Notes: generated by a model not told the origin, from the sequence alone. Positions 8,784 to 18,452 are shown, counted from the stretch's first letter. The stretch: DNA of 47,377 bases from Lachnospiraceae bacterium (GCA_910576335.1 CAJTIU010000033.1:1-47377); one strand, 5' to 3'. A program made the numbers and translations.

Positions 8784-9032
8784 ATGACGATTCAGGATAT
8801 ATCAAGAAGCAGGGAAAAGAAAGCTGTTTTTGCTATGGTATTGGAGGAAGCCTGTCGTCAATGGTGTGACGGTATTGACAATTCACCCGAAAGGAAAGAC
8901 GGCGAGGGTTTTGCTGATTTCTGCTATGAAATATTTGAGGATAAGGAAAAAGAATATCTTGAGCAGATATTGGATTTGAATGGCGGAAGATTACCGTCTT
9001 TGTCGTCAAAGCAAAAAGAGTATGAACGATAG
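8784..9032 (+). CDS. Hypothetical small acidic protein (82 aa)
   Basis: ATG 8784 follows AAGGAG. The product is acidic and helical, with MVLEEACRQWCDGIDNSP and a Lys/Glu-rich second half. It has no recognisable motif. It lies in the same unidirectional run, 11 bases after the previous stop. Confidence 0.65.
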   Translation: MTIQDISRSREKKAVFAMVLEEACRQWCDGIDNSPERKDGEGFADFCYEIFEDKEKEYLEQILDLNGGRLPSLSSKQKEYER

Positions 9033-9044
9033 GAGGGATATGGA

Positions 9045-9251
9045 ATGGCTGTAAACCAGAAAGCGGTCAGAGTGTTAAACAAAGTCTTTGAAGCAGGGTT
9101 TACTGATGAGAAAGCCATCGCCGCCATGACGATGGACGACATCCTCTCCATGCAGGGAATCACGGTTGCGGACATCACTCTCATCAATGAGCTGCAAAAG
9201 AGCATCAAAGGGAACAAGGTCATCTCTTTTCTGGGAGGTGGCACGGAATGA
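9045..9251 (+). CDS. Hypothetical small helical protein (68 aa)
   Basis: ATG 9045 is preceded by AGGAGGGATATGGA. The product (MAVNQKAVRVLNKVFEAGFT and onwards) is helical. The segment MTMDDILSMQGITVADITLI looks like two short helices of a helix-turn-helix or helix-hairpin-helix fold, but this is a weak guess. Its stop overlaps the following ATG (ATGA). Confidence 0.65.
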   Translation: MAVNQKAVRVLNKVFEAGFTDEKAIAAMTMDDILSMQGITVADITLINELQKSIKGNKVISFLGGGTE

Positions 9252-9472
9252 GCGGAGGACGGAAAATCTGCATGACGGACAGCGTAGGAAAGGCACTTTT
9301 TTCTGTTCCCGATGGCGGCATCATCCGTATGCTTTACGGGAACGGGGAGGATTATTTTGCCGTCTGCCGCTATCTGGACGAAACCCATGCAGAGATTGAC
9401 GGCGTAAAATACGCCGTTCGGGAGTTTGCACAGAGGATGGAACAAAACAAAATCAGCTATGCCCCTGCCTAA
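9248..9472 (+). CDS. Hypothetical protein, paralogous to the C-terminal domain of the 8077-8772 product
   Basis: The 74 residues include VCRYLDETHAEIDGVKYAVR and EFAQRMEQNKISYAPA, which align with TCRYIDEYHTEVGSNLYHIC and EFAERMERNGHAYEP of the upstream gene. It therefore looks like a stand-alone copy of that domain. It is translated by ATGA overlap with the preceding gene and has GGGAGGTGG upstream. The function is unknown. Confidence 0.7.
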   Translation: MSGGRKICMTDSVGKALFSVPDGGIIRMLYGNGEDYFAVCRYLDETHAEIDGVKYAVREFAQRMEQNKISYAPA

Positions 9473-9482
9473 AGGCGGGGCA
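9460..9482 (+). other. GC-rich hairpin over a stop codon
   Basis: TGCCCC-T-GCC pairs with GGC-GGGGCA around a TAAA loop that holds the stop of the preceding gene. No T-run follows, so it is more likely an mRNA processing or stability structure than a terminator. Confidence 0.5.
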
Positions 9483-9507
9483 TGGACAACAGGAGGATTG
9501 ATATTTT

Positions 9508-9546
9508 ATGGAACAGATTGTTTTATCGGGCGGTGATAGGGATTGA
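9508..9546 (+). CDS. 12-residue leader ORF overlapping the next gene
   Basis: AGGAGG at 9491-9496 is followed by ATG at 9508 and the short frame MEQIVLSGGDRD, whose TGA overlaps the TTG start of the next gene in the string ATTGA. Either this is a translational-coupling leader, or it is the true N-terminus of the next protein separated by a one-base deletion. Confidence 0.4.
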   Translation: MEQIVLSGGDRD

Positions 9547-10001
9547 GTACCGAGCTTATCAACCGCATTACGGTAAAGAAAGACGGCGTGTATGTGTCTT
9601 CCCACAGCTCCAATGACACCTCTCCCTACCATTCATGGAGGTGCAAGGGATTGTCGGAAATCTATGCCGCCGAGGGGCAGAAAGGGCTTGACCGTGAGGT
9701 TATCCGTATGCTCTATGAATATGCCGAGCTTCGTGGCTCTCATAAAAGCCTTGACCGTTACCGTTATGCAAAGGACGCCCCTGCCGCCCGTGCCATCTAT
9801 CAGAGGTTTATTGACCAGATTGACGACCGTTACGGGCAGATGGACGAAGCCGACCAGAAAAGCGTCTGGTACAAGCCCACGGAAAAGGCAAAGGAATACC
9901 GAGCCTATGAGCGGGATATGAGGGAAAAGATGTATTCCGAAATCGCCGAACGGTGCGGGGAATATGACAGGAAGCATAAAAACAGGGATTTAGGACGATA
10001 A
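9543..10001 (+). CDS. Conserved hypothetical ICE protein
   Basis: The product has 152 residues if read from TTG 9543 (STELINRITVKKDGVYVSSH and onwards). It is soluble and charged, with YHSWRCKGLSEIY near the N-terminus and a helical basic C-terminus. No enzyme motif is visible. There is no ATG near the start; the upstream 12-codon ORF has the better ribosome site and stops inside the TTG, so translation is probably coupled. It ends 14 bases before the large methylase/helicase gene. Confidence 0.7.
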   Translation: MSTELINRITVKKDGVYVSSHSSNDTSPYHSWRCKGLSEIYAAEGQKGLDREVIRMLYEYAELRGSHKSLDRYRYAKDAPAARAIYQRFIDQIDDRYGQMDEADQKSVWYKPTEKAKEYRAYERDMREKMYSEIAERCGEYDRKHKNRDLGR

Positions 10002-10015
10002 GGAGGTGTGAGCCT

Positions 10016-13000
10016 ATGGCTGCAAAGTACCAGCTAATCACAGAGCTGTACCGCCGCACAGGGAGGGACGTCACGAGAAACCCGCAGGCTTGGCAGGGCT
10101 TTTTATCCTCTGCCTGCCGCAACTACAAGTGCCGCTTTGACGAGCAGCTCTTAATCTATGCCCAACGCCCAGACGCTGTCGCTGTTGCCGAGATTGGCAC
10201 TTGGAACAGGCTCTTTAAGAGGTGGGTAAATAAGGACAGCAGGGGCATAGCGGTCTTTGACCCGAAAGGACGCAGGAACACGCTGAAATATTATTTTGAC
10301 GTTTCCGACACCCATGAGGGCTATTATGGAAGCCGACCCGTCCCGATATGGCAGATGGATAAGCGGTACGAGCAGCCTGTCATGGAACGGCTTGCGGACA
10401 GGTTCGGCGGTACGGAGGGCAGCGACTTTGCTGATTTCTTAATGCAGACGGCGGAGAACGCCGTGGAGGATAACCTGCCCGATTACCTTTCACAGCTTAA
10501 AGGCTGTACGAAAGACAGTTTTTTAGAGGAACTGGACGATTTTAATATAGAAGTGATTTACAAGCGGCTTGCCGTAAACAGCGTGGCATATATGCTTTTG
10601 AGCCGCTGCGGACTGGATGCGGACGGCTATTTTGAGCTTGAGGATTTTGTTGACATCACAAATTTCAATACGCCTGCCACCCTTAATGCCATCGGCATCG
10701 CCACAAGCGACATTTCCGAGATGGCGTTGCGGGAAATCTCTGCGGCAGTCCGAAATGTGCAAATCGAAGCGAAACAGCAGAACCGCACATTTGCAAGAAA
10801 TATCACAAGCCAGTATGATAAAGGCAGGAAACAACCCGAAAGGAGCGAATACAATGAGCGAAATCACTTACACGAAACAGGCGGATTATCTTATTCCCGA
10901 CCTAACATTACCGACAGAGCCAGAGCTTCCGCTTGGCAGGTACGCTTTGATGCACAGGGATTATCTGGAGCAGCACAAGAGGGTGGCTTACCTCAACCTG
11001 CTGACGTCGGGCGGGCTGAACGCACACCTGCACCAGACCGAGCAGACGGCATTGCAGCGGCTGGAGCTTCTGACGAAGCAGCTTTGCAGGGAGCAGGGCG
11101 TGACGGAGGAACTGAAAGAGAAAGCACCGATGCAGTGGGTGCAGGCGATGAACGCCATCCGCAGCCAGGCGGAGGAAGTGATACTGGAAGAACTGATTTA
11201 CAGTTAGAAAAATCAGAGCCAGAATCGGACGGTGGCAGACAGGAAGAAAAAACGGCTGCGGCACAGACAGCAGAGCCAGAAAAACAGGCGGGAACTGAAA
11301 AAGGCAGCGTTGCCAATGAGGAAGAGGTTGCCGCAAATCTCCCGACCGTAGACGAACAGATTGAAATGATAGCTGAAGCAGAGGACGAAAAATCCTCTGC
11401 TTTTGCTGTTTCACAGGAGGATATAGATGCCGTCCTTGTAAAAGGAAGCAGCTATGCGGATGGTAAATACCGCATCTACCATCAGTTCCAGAAGCAGGAA
11501 GATAAAAAGAATAACATTGATTTTCTGAAAAGGGAATACGGCACGGGCGGTTTCTTTGTTGACTTTTCAGACGGCACGGAGGGATATGTGTGGTATAGCG
11601 GCAAGGGCATCGCCATTGACCGTGCCGGCATTTCCACTGAACATGACCTTGTTTTAAGTTGGTCTAAAGCGGAAAAACGCCTGCGTGAGCTTGTTAAGGA
11701 TAACCGCTATCTCAATCCCAAAGAGAAAGACCATTATGCCGATTATCTGGAAAGCATATCTGCCCCACAGTATGAAATCGACACCCAGAGGAAGCTAAAA
11801 AGGCAGCGGTTTATCGAAGAAAAAAGGGAGCTGCCGCCTGCCGACAAGAGGGACACGCTCGCCCTGCGGCTCTCTGATTTTATCCGAGATTTGGACGGAT
11901 ATGAGAAAGATTTGTTGGGCGTGGTTGGCTGCAAGGATTTTGCGGATATGCCTGCCGACCTTATGGAGCAGGCGTTGCAGCATCCAGATAACGTGCAGGA
12001 AATGCTTGATTTTTTGGCTTTAGTGCAGAAAAAGACTACAAGCGTTTACAGCCGAAGCAATTCGTGGCGTTTTTCTCAGGAGCTTACGGAGCTGTACCCT
12101 CTCCACTACCTCTACCATGAGGGCGATGTGGTATATATCGGTGCGGATAAATATGAAATCATAGCCTTTGATGAAAACGCCGTGTCTTTGCGTAATGCGG
12201 AGTTCCCATTGTTTGGAAAAGAGTTCAGCAGGGGTGATTTTGAGGAAAAGTTAAAAGAAAACCCTGCCAACGACCATCTGAAAACGGTCATCACCGAAAG
12301 CCAGAAAACGGAAACGCTTGCCGAGGAAAAGCCCGACAGCATCACGTTTTCCATCGGGTTCTCCGAGCATCCTGCTTTTTATGACAGGGAGCTGAACGAC
12401 CGATTTACGGAGCTTAGCTTTGCACTTGGGAACAGGCTGCTTGGCGTTTTAGATGAAAAACAGCATTATGAAAGACTGGATGAGAGTAAGGGTGTCGGCT
12501 GGTATAAAAAGACCGACTTTGAAATCCATGCAGTTATCGGCGGGGAAGAATTTCATTATGAGGGGCGGTTTGACATCGGTGATGGTGAGGGAGATTTGAT
12601 TGCCCATATCCGAAATTTTTATGAATACTCCCTCTCCCCCGATTGCCCGTTTATCCCAGAATGGAAACGGCAGGGGGAAGATTACTACCGAGAGAAAATG
12701 GAATCCCTGCGTTTCGGGCAGGATGTGTTCATCCCATTCTTAGAGCGTCATACCGAGCTGACGGCAGAAGATGAAAAGCTCCTTGCCGAGATTTTGGCTA
12801 CCGAATCCGACTGGAACAGGAAAGGCGGGGATAAGGAACAGACCGAAGAAATAGAAAATAAAGAGGAACAGCCTGCCATTGATGAAATGTCTGCTAAGGA
12901 ACAGGAAACCGAGCCGCTACAAGAACGGTTTGAGGTCACAATGACTTCCGACGCTTTCCCAGACCCCGAAGATGCTTATGCTATCTGGGACAACAGCCGT

Positions 13001-16000
13001 GGGGATTATTATATCAACGGGGACGGTATGGTACTGACCTATCCAACCGAGGAAGATGCCGAAGCAGGACTTTTAAAGGTCAGAAAAACCGCTGCGGATA
13101 AGGAAGCGGCAAGCCCTATCATAGCAAGATACTTGTCTGGTGATGAAGCCATCGTTATCATGCAGTATCCTAACGGCAAATATTACAACCGATACGGATA
13201 TGATGAGCAAAGGGATACTGCCAATACGACAGCAGGCGGCTTTGACACATTTGATGAAGCGGAAAAAGCTCTGTACTCCCACCGCCCGAAAGCGGAAAAG
13301 GCGGTCGAGCCTACGCAGAGCCAAGACAGAGGGCTTCTGCCTGCACAGGATAATTCTGACCTCATCGGCAAAGAGCTTGTGATTGACAACCGCCGCTATG
13401 TAATAGAAAGCGTTGGTAAAATCAGCGGCGATGTTTCCATGCGTGACGTCACTTTCCAGAACAGCACAGGCTTCCCGATAAACCGTGTGGAGAAAATCGG
13501 CTATGTCCGCAGGCTCTTGGAGCAGGCACAGGAAGAATTACCGCCCGAAGAAAAAGCAGAAGTTCCCAAAACGGCAAATCCGACTTCTCCTGCTGTTTCT
13601 GCCGACCGCCACAATTATCATATTACCGATGATGCGTTAGGCGTTGGTGGTGCAAAAGAAAAGTTCCGAAACAATATGGCAGCAATCCATCTGCTCCACG
13701 ACCTTCAGATAGAAAACCGACTTGCCACGCCCGAAGAACAGGAAACCCTTGCAAAGTATGTGGGATGGGGCGGTCTGTCTATGGCGTTTGATGAAAAAAA
13801 TGCGGCATGGGCAAACGAATACAAGGAACTGAAAGCGGAACTTTCCGACGAGGAATACCGTGCAGCTATGGAATCCACGCTGACCGCTTTTTATACGCCG
13901 CCCGTCGTTATCAAGGCAATGTATGAAGCACTTGACCGTCTGGGATTCTCACAGGGGAACATTTTGGAGCCGTCCTGCGGCACAGGAAATTTCTTAGGAT
14001 TGTTACCCGACAGCATGGAGAAATCAAAGCTGCACGGCATTGAGATTGACCCGTTATCGGGCAGGATTGCGAAGCAGCTCTACCAGAAAGCCAGTATCGC
14101 CATTGAGGGGTTTGAGGACACAAAGCTCCCAGACAGCCACTTTGACGTGGTGCTTGGCAATATCCCGTTCGGGGAGTTTAAGGTCAACGACAGCCACTAC
14201 AACGCCCAGAAATTTTTAATCCACGACTATTTTATTGCAAAGGCTCTGGATAAAGTGCGGGCAGGCGGCGTTGTGATGTTCATCACCTCTAAGGGGACGA
14301 TGGACAAAGCAAGCCCAGAGGTGCGGAAGTATATCGCACAGAGAGCCGAGCTTTTAGGTGCGGTAAGGCTTCCCGACAATACGTTTCGGGCAAACGCAGG
14401 CACGGAGGTCACAAGCGACATCCTTATCCTGCAAAAGCGTGACAGCGTAATTGACATTGAACCAGAGTGGGTACACCTTGACACAGATGAAAACGGCGTC
14501 ACGATGAACAGCTATTTTGTATCCCACCCAGAAATGATTTTAGGCAAGATGAAGATGGAAAGCACAAGGTTCGGCATGGACAGTGCCTGCAAAGCCTATC
14601 CCGATATGCCGCTTGCGGGGCTTCTCCATGAAGCCATGCAGCGGATAGACGGCGAAATCCCAGAGATTGAAAATGAGATTGACCGAATCTCTGATGAGCA
14701 GGACAAATCCATCCCTGCCGACCCGAACGTGCGGAACTTCTCTTTTGCCCTTGTGGACGGCAGGGTTTACTTCCGAGAGAATAACACCATGACCCCTGCA
14801 AAGGTATCCATGACCGCAGAAAACCGCATTAAGGGATTATTGGAAATCCGTGACTGCGTGAGAAAGCTTATCCAGTACCAGACCGACGATTACCCAGAGG
14901 AAATGATACAGACCGAACAGAAAAACTTAAACCGCTTATATGATGCATTTACAAAAAAGTACGGTCTGATTAACAGCAGGGGGAACTACCTTGCTTTTGC
15001 GGCAGATGAAAGCTACTTCCTGTTATGCTCCCTTGAAGTGCTTGACGATGAGGGGAAATTTAAGAGAAAGGCGGATATGTTCTCCAAGAGGACGATAAAG
15101 CCCCATCATGAAGTGACCTTTGTGGAAACCGCCAGTGAAGCCCTCGCCCTCTCCATCGGGGAGAAAGCCCGTGTCGATTTATCCTATATGGCACAGCTCA
15201 CGGGCATGATGCAGGAGGAAATCATCAATGATTTGCAGGGCGTTATCTTCAAAGTGCCATCTTCCGAGCCTGCAAGGTATGTAACCGCAGACGAGTATTT
15301 ATCGGGCAACGTGCGGGAGAAACTGAAAATTGCAAAGATAGCGGCAAAGGCAGACCCAGAGCTTGCCGTCAACGTGGCGGCTCTGGAAAAAGTCATCCCA
15401 AAGGATTTGCCCGCAAGTGAAATCTCCGTCCGTCTGGGTACGACGTGGATACCGCAGGAGGATATACAGCAGTTTATGTTGGAGCTTTTAACGCCGTCGA
15501 GCTATGCGGAGGGCAAGCTGAAAGTACGCTACACGGCATATAACGGCGACTGGTTTATCGAGAATAAGAGTTCCGACGTGGGGAATGTCAAGGCGGACAG
15601 CACTTACGGCACGAAGCGGGCAAGTGCCTACCGCATTATGGAGGATACCTTAAATTTAAGGGACACCCGTATCTTTGATTATATTTATGACGAACACAAC
15701 AATAAAAAAGCGGTATTAAACCATAAGGAAACCACGGCGGCACAGGCAAAGCAGGAGGTGATAAAGCAGGCGTTTGGGGACTGGATTTGGAAAGACCCAG
15801 AGCGGAGGAACCGCCTTGTCCGCTATTATAATGACACATTTAACAGTATAAGACCCCGTGAATATGACGGAAGCCATATCACGTTTGGCGGCATCAGCCC
15901 AGAGATTAAATTAAGACCGCACCAAGTCAATGCGATTGCCCATATCCTTTACGGCGGTAATACGCTCCTTGCACACAAAGTAGGGGCGGGCAAGACCTTT

Positions 16001-18436
16001 GAAATGGTCGCCGCCGCACAGGAAAGCAAACGGCTCGGACTCTGCCAGAAGTCTATGTTTGTCGTGCCGAACCACCTTGTCGGTCAATGGGCGTCGGAGT
16101 ATTTAAGGCTCTACCCATCTGCCAACATTCTTGTGACGACCAAGCGGGATTTTGAAACGGGAAACCGTAAAAAATTCTGCGGCAGGATTGCGACAGGGGC
16201 TTATGATGCGGTGATTATCGGACACTCGCAGTTCGAGAAAATCCCCATCAGCGAGGAACGCCAGAGGGAACAGCTCATGCGTCAGCTTGACGATATTGAG
16301 CGTGGCATTGACGACGTGCAGGCATCCCACGGGGAGCAGTTCACGGTCAAGCAGCTCATGAAAACAAGGAAAGCTATCAAAGCAAAGCTCGACAAACTCA
16401 ATGATACCAAGCGGAAAGACAGCGTGATAAACTTTGAGGAACTGGGGGTAGACAGGCTCTTTATAGATGAGAGCCATTTTTACAAGAACCTTTACCTTTA
16501 CACCAAGATGCGGAACGTGGGCGGAATTGCCCAGACCGAAGCCCAGAAGTCGAGCGATTTGTTTATGAAATGCCGCTATCTGGACGAAATCACGGGCAGC
16601 CGTGGCGTGGTTTTTGCAACGGGAACGCCTATCTCAAACTCGATGGTCGAGATGTATTCCGTGCAGAGGTATTTGCAGTATGACACCCTTGCGAGGAACG
16701 GATTGCAGCATTTTGACAGTTGGGCGTCCACGTTTGGCGAAACGGTCACGGCTCTGGAACTTTCCCCAGAGGGGACAAACTACCGAGCCAAGACGAGGTT
16801 TGCGAAGTTTTATAACCTGCCAGAGCTGATGCAGATGTTCCGTGAGGTTGCGGACATCCAGACCGCCGATATGCTGAAACTCCCCGTGCCAAAGGTCAAT
16901 TACCACAATATCAAGACCAAACCGAGCGAAATCCAGACGGAAATGGTGGCGGGGCTTGCCAAGCGAGCCGAGAAAGTAAGGGCAAGGCTTGTAAAGCCGC
17001 AGCAGGATAATATGCTCAAAATCACGAATGACGGGAGGAAACTGGCACTCGACCAGAGGCTGATTGACCCGATGTTGCCAGACGACCCAGAGAGCAAAGT
17101 CAACGCCTGCGTGGACAATATTTACCGCATCTGGGAGGAACACGCCGACACCAAAGCGGCACAACTCGCCTTTTGTGATTTATCGACGCCCACCAATAAA
17201 AAGATAATAGAAACGCAGGAAGTCAGAGAAAATGTTTATGAAATGATTCCCGACCAGTTTGATAATGTCTATGATGATATGAGGAAGAAACTCATACAGC
17301 GTGGCATCCCTGCGGAGCAGGTGCGTTTCATCCACGAAGCGACCACCGATGCACAGAAAAAAGAACTGTTTGCAAAGGTAAGGAGCGGCGAGGTGCGTGT
17401 GCTGTTCGGCTCTACCCCGAAGATGGGTGCAGGTACAAACGTGCAGGACAGGCTAATCGCCATCCATAATTTAGATTGCCCGTGGCGACCGTCGGATTTG
17501 GAACAGCGTCAAGGCAGGCTCGAAAGGCAGGGCAATATGTTCCCAGAGGTTGAAGTTTACCGCTATGTGACGGAACAGACCTTTGATGCCTACCTCTTTC
17601 AGTTGGTGGAGGGAAAGCAGAAATTTATCAGCCAGATAATGACGAGCAAAAGCCCCGTCCGTTCTGCCGAGGACGTGGACGAAGTGGCTCTCTCCTTTGC
17701 GGAGGTCAAAATGCTTGCCACAGGCGACGAGCGTTTCAAGGAAAAAATGGATTTGGATATGCAGGTGGCGAAGCTGAAAGTCTTGAAGCAGAGCTATCTT
17801 TCCGAGCATTACGACCTTGAGGACAGGATACTGAAGCACTACCCGCAGGAGATTAAAGACTATGAGGAACGCATTACAGCCTATGGGAATGATGTGGAGA
17901 TTGCCAGTCAGCATAAGCCGCAGGGGGAGGATAAGTTCTGCCCCATGACCTTAAAAGGCGTGACCTACAAAGAAAAAGCGGATGCAGGCGAGATGCTTCT
18001 TGCCATCTGTAAGGAAAATCCGTTGTCACAGCCGATAGCAATCGGCAGTTACCGTGGCTTTCAGATGGAGGTTTACTATGATACCGTCAATGCCCACTAC
18101 TGTTTAAACCTCTGCGGAATGAGGAAACACAAGGTGGATTTAGGCGTGGACGCTCTGGGCAATCTGACCAGAATTGAAAATGAGATTGCCAAACTCCCTG
18201 CCAGACTGGAAGCCGCCAAGACCAGAAAGGAGGAAACCATCGCACAGCTTGAAACAGCAAAAGAGGAAGTAAAGAAACCATTTGCCTTTGAAAATGAGCT
18301 GAAAGAAAAGACGGAAAGGCTGAACGCCCTCAATATCGAACTGAATCTGAATGAAAAGGACAACGCTGTTATTGACGATGAGCAAGAGCAGAACGGTGAG
18401 CCGGCAGAGAAAAAAAGTGCGGACAGGGAGAGGTAA
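10016..18436 (+). CDS. Giant N12-class adenine DNA methylase / SNF2-type helicase
   Basis: The 2806-residue protein starts at ATG 10016 after AAGGAGGTGTGAG. Residues 1-280 form a conserved N-terminal region. About 280-397 is a Gly/Ala/Arg-rich stretch that overlaps a nested tnpV gene. The methylase core has motif I ILEPSCGTGNFLG (about 1316) and the catalytic motif NIPFGEF (1382, a form of NPPF). The SF2 helicase core follows: Walker A VGAGKTFE (about 1989-1996), DESH (2151-2154), FATGTPISNS, then TPKMGAGTN and QRQGRLERQGN of the C-terminal lobe. A helical region follows to the end. Such proteins are a hallmark of Tn1549-type ICEs. A role in methylating or remodelling element DNA, perhaps as anti-restriction, is inference. 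The internal ORFs other than tnpV are shadows. Confidence 0.93.
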   Translation: MAAKYQLITELYRRTGRDVTRNPQAWQGFLSSACRNYKCRFDEQLLIYAQRPDAVAVAEIGTWNRLFKRWVNKDSRGIAVFDPKGRRNTLKYYFDVSDTHEGYYGSRPVPIWQMDKRYEQPVMERLADRFGGTEGSDFADFLMQTAENAVEDNLPDYLSQLKGCTKDSFLEELDDFNIEVIYKRLAVNSVAYMLLSRCGLDADGYFELEDFVDITNFNTPATLNAIGIATSDISEMALREISAAVRNVQIEAKQQNRTFARNITSQYDKGRKQPERSEYNERNHLHETGGLSYSRPNITDRARASAWQVRFDAQGLSGAAQEGGLPQPADVGRAERTPAPDRADGIAAAGASDEAALQGAGRDGGTERESTDAVGAGDERHPQPGGGSDTGRTDLQLEKSEPESDGGRQEEKTAAAQTAEPEKQAGTEKGSVANEEEVAANLPTVDEQIEMIAEAEDEKSSAFAVSQEDIDAVLVKGSSYADGKYRIYHQFQKQEDKKNNIDFLKREYGTGGFFVDFSDGTEGYVWYSGKGIAIDRAGISTEHDLVLSWSKAEKRLRELVKDNRYLNPKEKDHYADYLESISAPQYEIDTQRKLKRQRFIEEKRELPPADKRDTLALRLSDFIRDLDGYEKDLLGVVGCKDFADMPADLMEQALQHPDNVQEMLDFLALVQKKTTSVYSRSNSWRFSQELTELYPLHYLYHEGDVVYIGADKYEIIAFDENAVSLRNAEFPLFGKEFSRGDFEEKLKENPANDHLKTVITESQKTETLAEEKPDSITFSIGFSEHPAFYDRELNDRFTELSFALGNRLLGVLDEKQHYERLDESKGVGWYKKTDFEIHAVIGGEEFHYEGRFDIGDGEGDLIAHIRNFYEYSLSPDCPFIPEWKRQGEDYYREKMESLRFGQDVFIPFLERHTELTAEDEKLLAEILATESDWNRKGGDKEQTEEIENKEEQPAIDEMSAKEQETEPLQERFEVTMTSDAFPDPEDAYAIWDNSRGDYYINGDGMVLTYPTEEDAEAGLLKVRKTAADKEAASPIIARYLSGDEAIVIMQYPNGKYYNRYGYDEQRDTANTTAGGFDTFDEAEKALYSHRPKAEKAVEPTQSQDRGLLPAQDNSDLIGKELVIDNRRYVIESVGKISGDVSMRDVTFQNSTGFPINRVEKIGYVRRLLEQAQEELPPEEKAEVPKTANPTSPAVSADRHNYHITDDALGVGGAKEKFRNNMAAIHLLHDLQIENRLATPEEQETLAKYVGWGGLSMAFDEKNAAWANEYKELKAELSDEEYRAAMESTLTAFYTPPVVIKAMYEALDRLGFSQGNILEPSCGTGNFLGLLPDSMEKSKLHGIEIDPLSGRIAKQLYQKASIAIEGFEDTKLPDSHFDVVLGNIPFGEFKVNDSHYNAQKFLIHDYFIAKALDKVRAGGVVMFITSKGTMDKASPEVRKYIAQRAELLGAVRLPDNTFRANAGTEVTSDILILQKRDSVIDIEPEWVHLDTDENGVTMNSYFVSHPEMILGKMKMESTRFGMDSACKAYPDMPLAGLLHEAMQRIDGEIPEIENEIDRISDEQDKSIPADPNVRNFSFALVDGRVYFRENNTMTPAKVSMTAENRIKGLLEIRDCVRKLIQYQTDDYPEEMIQTEQKNLNRLYDAFTKKYGLINSRGNYLAFAADESYFLLCSLEVLDDEGKFKRKADMFSKRTIKPHHEVTFVETASEALALSIGEKARVDLSYMAQLTGMMQEEIINDLQGVIFKVPSSEPARYVTADEYLSGNVREKLKIAKIAAKADPELAVNVAALEKVIPKDLPASEISVRLGTTWIPQEDIQQFMLELLTPSSYAEGKLKVRYTAYNGDWFIENKSSDVGNVKADSTYGTKRASAYRIMEDTLNLRDTRIFDYIYDEHNNKKAVLNHKETTAAQAKQEVIKQAFGDWIWKDPERRNRLVRYYNDTFNSIRPREYDGSHITFGGISPEIKLRPHQVNAIAHILYGGNTLLAHKVGAGKTFEMVAAAQESKRLGLCQKSMFVVPNHLVGQWASEYLRLYPSANILVTTKRDFETGNRKKFCGRIATGAYDAVIIGHSQFEKIPISEERQREQLMRQLDDIERGIDDVQASHGEQFTVKQLMKTRKAIKAKLDKLNDTKRKDSVINFEELGVDRLFIDESHFYKNLYLYTKMRNVGGIAQTEAQKSSDLFMKCRYLDEITGSRGVVFATGTPISNSMVEMYSVQRYLQYDTLARNGLQHFDSWASTFGETVTALELSPEGTNYRAKTRFAKFYNLPELMQMFREVADIQTADMLKLPVPKVNYHNIKTKPSEIQTEMVAGLAKRAEKVRARLVKPQQDNMLKITNDGRKLALDQRLIDPMLPDDPESKVNACVDNIYRIWEEHADTKAAQLAFCDLSTPTNKKIIETQEVRENVYEMIPDQFDNVYDDMRKKLIQRGIPAEQVRFIHEATTDAQKKELFAKVRSGEVRVLFGSTPKMGAGTNVQDRLIAIHNLDCPWRPSDLEQRQGRLERQGNMFPEVEVYRYVTEQTFDAYLFQLVEGKQKFISQIMTSKSPVRSAEDVDEVALSFAEVKMLATGDERFKEKMDLDMQVAKLKVLKQSYLSEHYDLEDRILKHYPQEIKDYEERITAYGNDVEIASQHKPQGEDKFCPMTLKGVTYKEKADAGEMLLAICKENPLSQPIAIGSYRGFQMEVYYDTVNAHYCLNLCGMRKHKVDLGVDALGNLTRIENEIAKLPARLEAAKTRKEETIAQLETAKEEVKKPFAFENELKEKTERLNALNIELNLNEKDNAVIDDEQEQNGEPAEKKSADRER
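10854..11207 (+). CDS. tnpV: TnpV-family protein nested in another frame of the methylase/helicase gene
   Basis: A 117-residue ORF in the +1 frame relative to the host gene starts at ATG 10854 with AAAGGAG eight bases upstream. Its product (DYLIPDLTLP, VAYLNLLTSGGLNAHL, EQGVTEELKE-like region, WVQAMNAIRSQAEEVI, ELIYS) aligns along its length with the separate TnpV at 21912. TnpV is a small protein of unknown role found in Tn4451-type transposons. In this stretch the host frame encodes a low-complexity Gly/Ala/Arg/Asp-rich linker, the usual look of an overprinted frame. Both frames are open throughout. An ORF start further upstream at 10617 has no support. Confidence 0.75.
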   Translation: MSEITYTKQADYLIPDLTLPTEPELPLGRYALMHRDYLEQHKRVAYLNLLTSGGLNAHLHQTEQTALQRLELLTKQLCREQGVTEELKEKAPMQWVQAMNAIRSQAEEVILEELIYS

Positions 18437-18452
18437 AATCCAGTTTGCACAT

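Noticed and set aside
7858-8805. Long minus-strand ORF (315 codons)
   Set aside because: It is antisense to three well-supported + strand genes with ribosome sites, has no recognisable motif, and reflects codon bias of the opposite strand.
10617-10853. Upstream extension of the nested tnpV frame
   Set aside because: The extra 79 codons overlap the conserved N-terminal part of the host protein, have no ribosome site and are absent from the other TnpV.
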